Assembly: GCA_964445815.1 (NCBI GenBank)
Contig: CAYULW010000006.1
Span: 99,382 to 163,381, forward strand
Source of the DNA: CAYULW01 sp964445815
Lineage (GTDB): Bacteria; Bacteroidota; Bacteroidia; Flavobacteriales_E; Vicingaceae
Reading direction: 5' to 3'
Length of the DNA stretch: 64,000 nucleotides
In this document: one piece after another, positions 62,144 through 64,000 of the stretch
How the letters are laid out: each line of letters opens with the position of its first letter
How positions within the stretch are numbered: position 1 is the first letter of the stretch
The notes under the pieces: generated by a model
Databases searched by the model: none
What the model saw: only the letters and a program-made list of their open reading frames with translations
What the model was told of the DNA's origin: nothing
Translations under genes and position numbers: made by a program

Positions 62144-62183
62144 AATGCCACTTATTTTATCAAAATATTTTTGATTAGGCATT
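62144..62183 (+). terminator. Stem-loop after the hydrolase gene
   Basis: AATGCC (62144-62149) pairs with GGCATT (62178-62183), and inside it ATCAAAA (62159-62165) pairs with TTTTGAT (62169-62175). A short T-run follows. It may end the hydrolase mRNA. The rest of the 219-bp gap to rpsU holds only the rpsU promoter. Confidence 0.4.
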
Positions 62184-62269
62184 TTAAAGTTAAATCTGAA
62201 TCAAATGGCTAGGTTATCAGTTACAGAATAGATAAGTTTTATGTGAACAGATTAAAAAAGACAAAATTT

Positions 62270-62300
62270 TTTGGGTACGAATGAATATTTATTACTTTTG
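62270..62300 (+). promoter_or_regulatory. rpsU promoter
   Basis: TTTG (62270-62273) and TACTTTTG (62293-62300) are a full -33/-7 pair with 19 bp between. The rpsU ATG follows 22 bp after. Confidence 0.75.
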
Positions 62301-62322
62301 CACCCCAATAAAAAATAAGAAC

Positions 62323-62517
62323 ATGTTAATTGTACCTGTAAAAGAAGGCGAAAACATAGAAAGAGCGCTTAAAAAGTTTAAGAAGAAATTCGAAAGAACT
62401 GGAGCTGTTAAGCAGTTGCGTGCAAGACAACAATTTACCAAGCCTTCGGTTTTGAGAAGAGAAGAGATAAAAAAGGCGATTTACAAAGAGAAATTGAGAA
62501 GAGACGAGAACGCTTAA
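62323..62517 (+). CDS. rpsU: 30S ribosomal protein S21
   Basis: Protein of 64 residues (MLIVPVKEGENIERALKKFKKKFERTG ... QFTKPSVLRREEIKKAIYKEKLRR), the S21 family pattern. It binds the 30S platform near the 3' end of 16S rRNA. In Bacteroidota S21 is reported among the proteins that keep the anti-SD covered. ATG 62323 is preferred because an upstream in-frame ATG (62281) precedes the -7 box. It is followed by xerC. Confidence 0.95.
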   Translation: MLIVPVKEGENIERALKKFKKKFERTGAVKQLRARQQFTKPSVLRREEIKKAIYKEKLRRDENA

Positions 62518-62539
62518 TTCTCGTTTAAAATAGTTTAAG

Positions 62540-62586
62540 CCACTTAATTTAATTCGTAACTTTCGATTAAATTAAGTGGTTTTTTT
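62540..62586 (+). terminator. Terminator after rpsU
   Basis: CCACTTAATTTAAT (62540-62553) pairs with ATTAAATTAAGTGG (62566-62579), with a T bulge and two more C-G pairs, then seven Ts. The xerC ATG begins at the next base, so xerC is either read through or has a hidden promoter. Confidence 0.88.
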
Positions 62587-63462
62587 ATGCTCGAAACCGA
62601 ATTTCTAAAATACCTTTCAGCAGAGAAGAGATACTCCCACCATACCGTCACTGCTTATGAAACTGACCTTAGACAGCTTCGCAACTATTTGAGTGAGGTG
62701 TTTGATGTTGCAACAAGTGACGCCGAATCTCAAATGCTCAGATCTTGGATGGTTGATTTAATGGAGAAAGGAGTGAGCCCCAAATCAATCAATAGGAAAA
62801 TATCAGCAGCCAAGACTTACTATACATTCCTTTTAAAGCTAAATAAGATAAAAGACTTACCGACCAGCAAGCTAGTTAGTCCTAAGACAAAAAAGGGCTT
62901 ACCTAAGTTTGTGAAAGAAAATGAAATGGAAAACCTTTTTGACTTGATAAAGTTTGAGAGCGATTATCACGGAGAACGAGATCATTTAATCTTAGAAATT
63001 TTATACAATTGCGGACTTCGATTATCCGAACTCATTAACATTAAAAAGAGAGATGTTGACATCAATCAGTCAACAATAAAAGTATTAGGCAAGAGAAATA
63101 AGGAAAGAATAGTACCGCTAAATAAAGTGCTTTTGAGTTTGATTAAAAGGCACTTAAAAAGTCATGAAGAACAAAGTCTGAAAAGTGAATATCTAATCTT
63201 AACAGATAAGGGGCAGAAACTCTATCCGAAATTTGTTTATCGCAAGGTAAATTACTACCTTGGACAAGTAACTTCAATGCAGAAAAAAAGTCCGCATGTT
63301 TTGAGACATACCTTTGCTACTCACATGTTAAATAATGGTGCAGACTTAAATACAATAAAAGAACTCTTGGGACATGCAAACCTATCTGCTACACAAATAT
63401 ATACGCATAACTCAATCGAAAAACTAAAAAATATATACAAACAGGCTCACCCTCGAGCATAA
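62587..63462 (+). CDS. xerC: Tyrosine recombinase XerC/XerD
   Basis: Site-specific recombinase of 291 residues: N-terminal SAM-like DNA-binding half and a catalytic half with R145 (NCGLRLSEL), K169 (LGKRNKER), H237/R240 (HVLRHTFATH), H263 (LLGHANLSATQ) and nucleophile Y272 (IYTH). It resolves chromosome dimers at dif. The set is complete and the length normal, so this is the housekeeping enzyme rather than an integrase. The ATG follows the rpsU terminator directly. It is 12 bp before hpf. Confidence 0.92.
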   Translation: MLETEFLKYLSAEKRYSHHTVTAYETDLRQLRNYLSEVFDVATSDAESQMLRSWMVDLMEKGVSPKSINRKISAAKTYYTFLLKLNKIKDLPTSKLVSPKTKKGLPKFVKENEMENLFDLIKFESDYHGERDHLILEILYNCGLRLSELINIKKRDVDINQSTIKVLGKRNKERIVPLNKVLLSLIKRHLKSHEEQSLKSEYLILTDKGQKLYPKFVYRKVNYYLGQVTSMQKKSPHVLRHTFATHMLNNGADLNTIKELLGHANLSATQIYTHNSIEKLKNIYKQAHPRA

Positions 63463-63474
63463 TAATAGAATAAG

Positions 63475-63780
63475 ATGAATGTAGAATTAAATGTAAGATC
63501 AGTAAACTTTGATGTTGACCAGAAATTAGTGGATTTTATCCAGAGAAGAATAAATAAACTGACCCTTTTTTTTGATCGCATTATTGAAGCAGATGTTTAT
63601 TTAAAAGTGGATAATAATCACCTGACAGAAAATAAAACTGTTGAAATAAGATTATACATTCCGGGGAACGACTTATTTGCGAAAAAAACAGCTAGAAATT
63701 TCGAAGCTGCCACAGATGAGGTGGCAGAAGCATTAAGAAGGCAAGCAAAAAAGAGAAAAGAGAAGGTGAGAGGCATCTGA
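63475..63780 (+). CDS. hpf: Ribosome hibernation promoting factor (short form)
   Basis: Protein of 101 residues with the HPF/RaiA beta-alpha-beta-beta-beta-alpha pattern (LNVRSVNFDVDQKLVDFIQRRINKLTLFFDRII, then KTVEIRLYIPGNDLFAKKTARNFEAATDEVAEALRRQAKK). It binds 30S at the tRNA path in stationary phase. It lacks the C-terminal domain of long HPF. xerC-hpf-tRNA-Thr is a conserved order in Flavobacteria. Confidence 0.9.
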   Translation: MNVELNVRSVNFDVDQKLVDFIQRRINKLTLFFDRIIEADVYLKVDNNHLTENKTVEIRLYIPGNDLFAKKTARNFEAATDEVAEALRRQAKKRKEKVRGI

Positions 63781-63833
63781 TAATCCCTTTAATTTATAGG
63801 CTTTTGAGCCCCTTTTAGTGCTTTGATAAAAAA

Positions 63834-63855
63834 ATCCTAATTATTTTTTTAGGAT
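63834..63855. repeat. Inverted repeat after hpf
   Basis: ATCCTAA (63834-63840) pairs with TTAGGAT (63849-63855) with an 8-base AT-only loop. An A-run precedes it, but there is no T-run after it, so a forward terminator is not clear. Confidence 0.35.
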
Positions 63856-63870
63856 GTCATATTCTTTCCT

Positions 63871-63878
63871 AAATTTGC
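63871..63878 (+). promoter_or_regulatory. -7 box for the tRNA operon
   Basis: TAAATTTG is a perfect TAnnTTTG located 60 bp upstream of the tRNA-Thr 5' end. Confidence 0.55.
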
Positions 63879-63938
63879 AGACCTTTTTCAGGGCTATCCT
63901 TGTGGTGTTTTGAAAAAGGTTTGTTGTTAAACAAAAGT

Positions 63939-64000
63939 GCCGATGTAGCTCAGTTGGCCAGAGCAGCTGATTTGTAATCAGCGGGTCGGGGGTTCGAATC
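63939..64000 (+). tRNA. tRNA-Thr (anticodon TGT), 3' end outside the window
   Basis: Acceptor arm GCCGATG (63939-63945), D-stem GCTC/GAGC, anticodon stem GCTGA/TCAGC with loop TTTGTAA (anticodon TGT, reads ACA), variable loop, then the T-arm GGGGG-TTCGAAT. The last 3' bases are missing because the window ends. This is the expected first tRNA of the hpf-tRNA-tuf region. Confidence 0.92.

Noticed and set aside
62587..63462. Integrase of a mobile element
   Set aside because: The recombinase sits in the conserved rpsU-xerC-hpf-tRNA order and no attachment repeats were seen at the tRNA; the tRNA itself is cut by the window edge, so a downstream element cannot be excluded.

Overview
The window comes from a low-GC (roughly 35-40% by eye) Bacteroidota genome, most likely Flavobacteriales or a close marine relative. 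Evidence: type IX secretion (T9SS) sorting domains, a PorE-like protein, a fused SecDF, a type III glutamine synthetase, DUF2851 and PspC genes, many TTG/GTG starts, almost no Shine-Dalgarno sequences, and repeated TAnnTTTG -7 promoter boxes. The orders gyrB-mdh-secDF and rpsU-xerC-hpf-tRNA-Thr are typical of that group. Species cannot be fixed from the sequence.

1-6.9 kb: an envelope cluster. A partial gene, an LpxH-like phosphoesterase, a MurG-like glycosyltransferase and a GH1 glycosidase run forward. A PIN-PhoH ATPase, Kdo transferase (kdtA) and a small beta-barrel protein run backward. 6.9-15 kb: eight tightly coupled genes for nucleotide sugars (WbpE-type aminotransferase, Ugd, UDP-glucuronate decarboxylase, WbpD-type acetyltransferase, TviB/WbpO dehydrogenase, RmlB, TviC/WbpP epimerase), ending with a CpsB/YwqE-type PHP tyrosine phosphatase. 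They would supply an acidic or amino-sugar surface polysaccharide. 15-19 kb: murB, two glycosyltransferases and ftsE. 19-24 kb: a 1,049-residue TPR protein coupled to an outer-membrane receptor-like protein.

24-39.6 kb: gyrB; an ECF sigma factor with a putative membrane partner that carries a periplasmic PKD-like and gliding-type (CHU_C) tail; mdh; a retropepsin-like protein; two tandem T9SS cargo genes sharing about 1,249 identical bases; secDF; tatA; a CaCA exchanger. 39.7-57 kb: glnN, a PorE-like protein, purM-prfA-pyrF, DUF2851-pspC-K+ channel-rmlD-like, a beta-barrel protein divergent from an unusual sodium/alanine symporter, a lipoprotein, an HhH protein, apt and an acyl-CoA dehydrogenase.

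57-62.1 kb is the accessory-looking part. Three small regulators (two HTH proteins and a membrane-anchored OmpR/ToxR-type winged helix) alternate with exported lipoproteins and an exported alpha/beta hydrolase. Two intergenic regions hold operator-like structure: nested inverted repeats next to a -7 box, and three 11-bp direct repeats ending 20 bp before a -7 box. 62.1-64 kb returns to core genes: rpsU, xerC, hpf and the start of a tRNA-Thr(TGT).

The best leads are the sigma/anti-sigma-like pair with the T9SS-type tail, the symporter carrying an SprB-like and a barrel-sandwich-like domain, the membrane regulator with its direct-repeat operator, the gene-conversion tract, and the abutting divergent -7 boxes at 51.5 kb. 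No CRISPR array, IS element, prophage or rRNA was seen, and no stretch over 300 bases lacks a gene.
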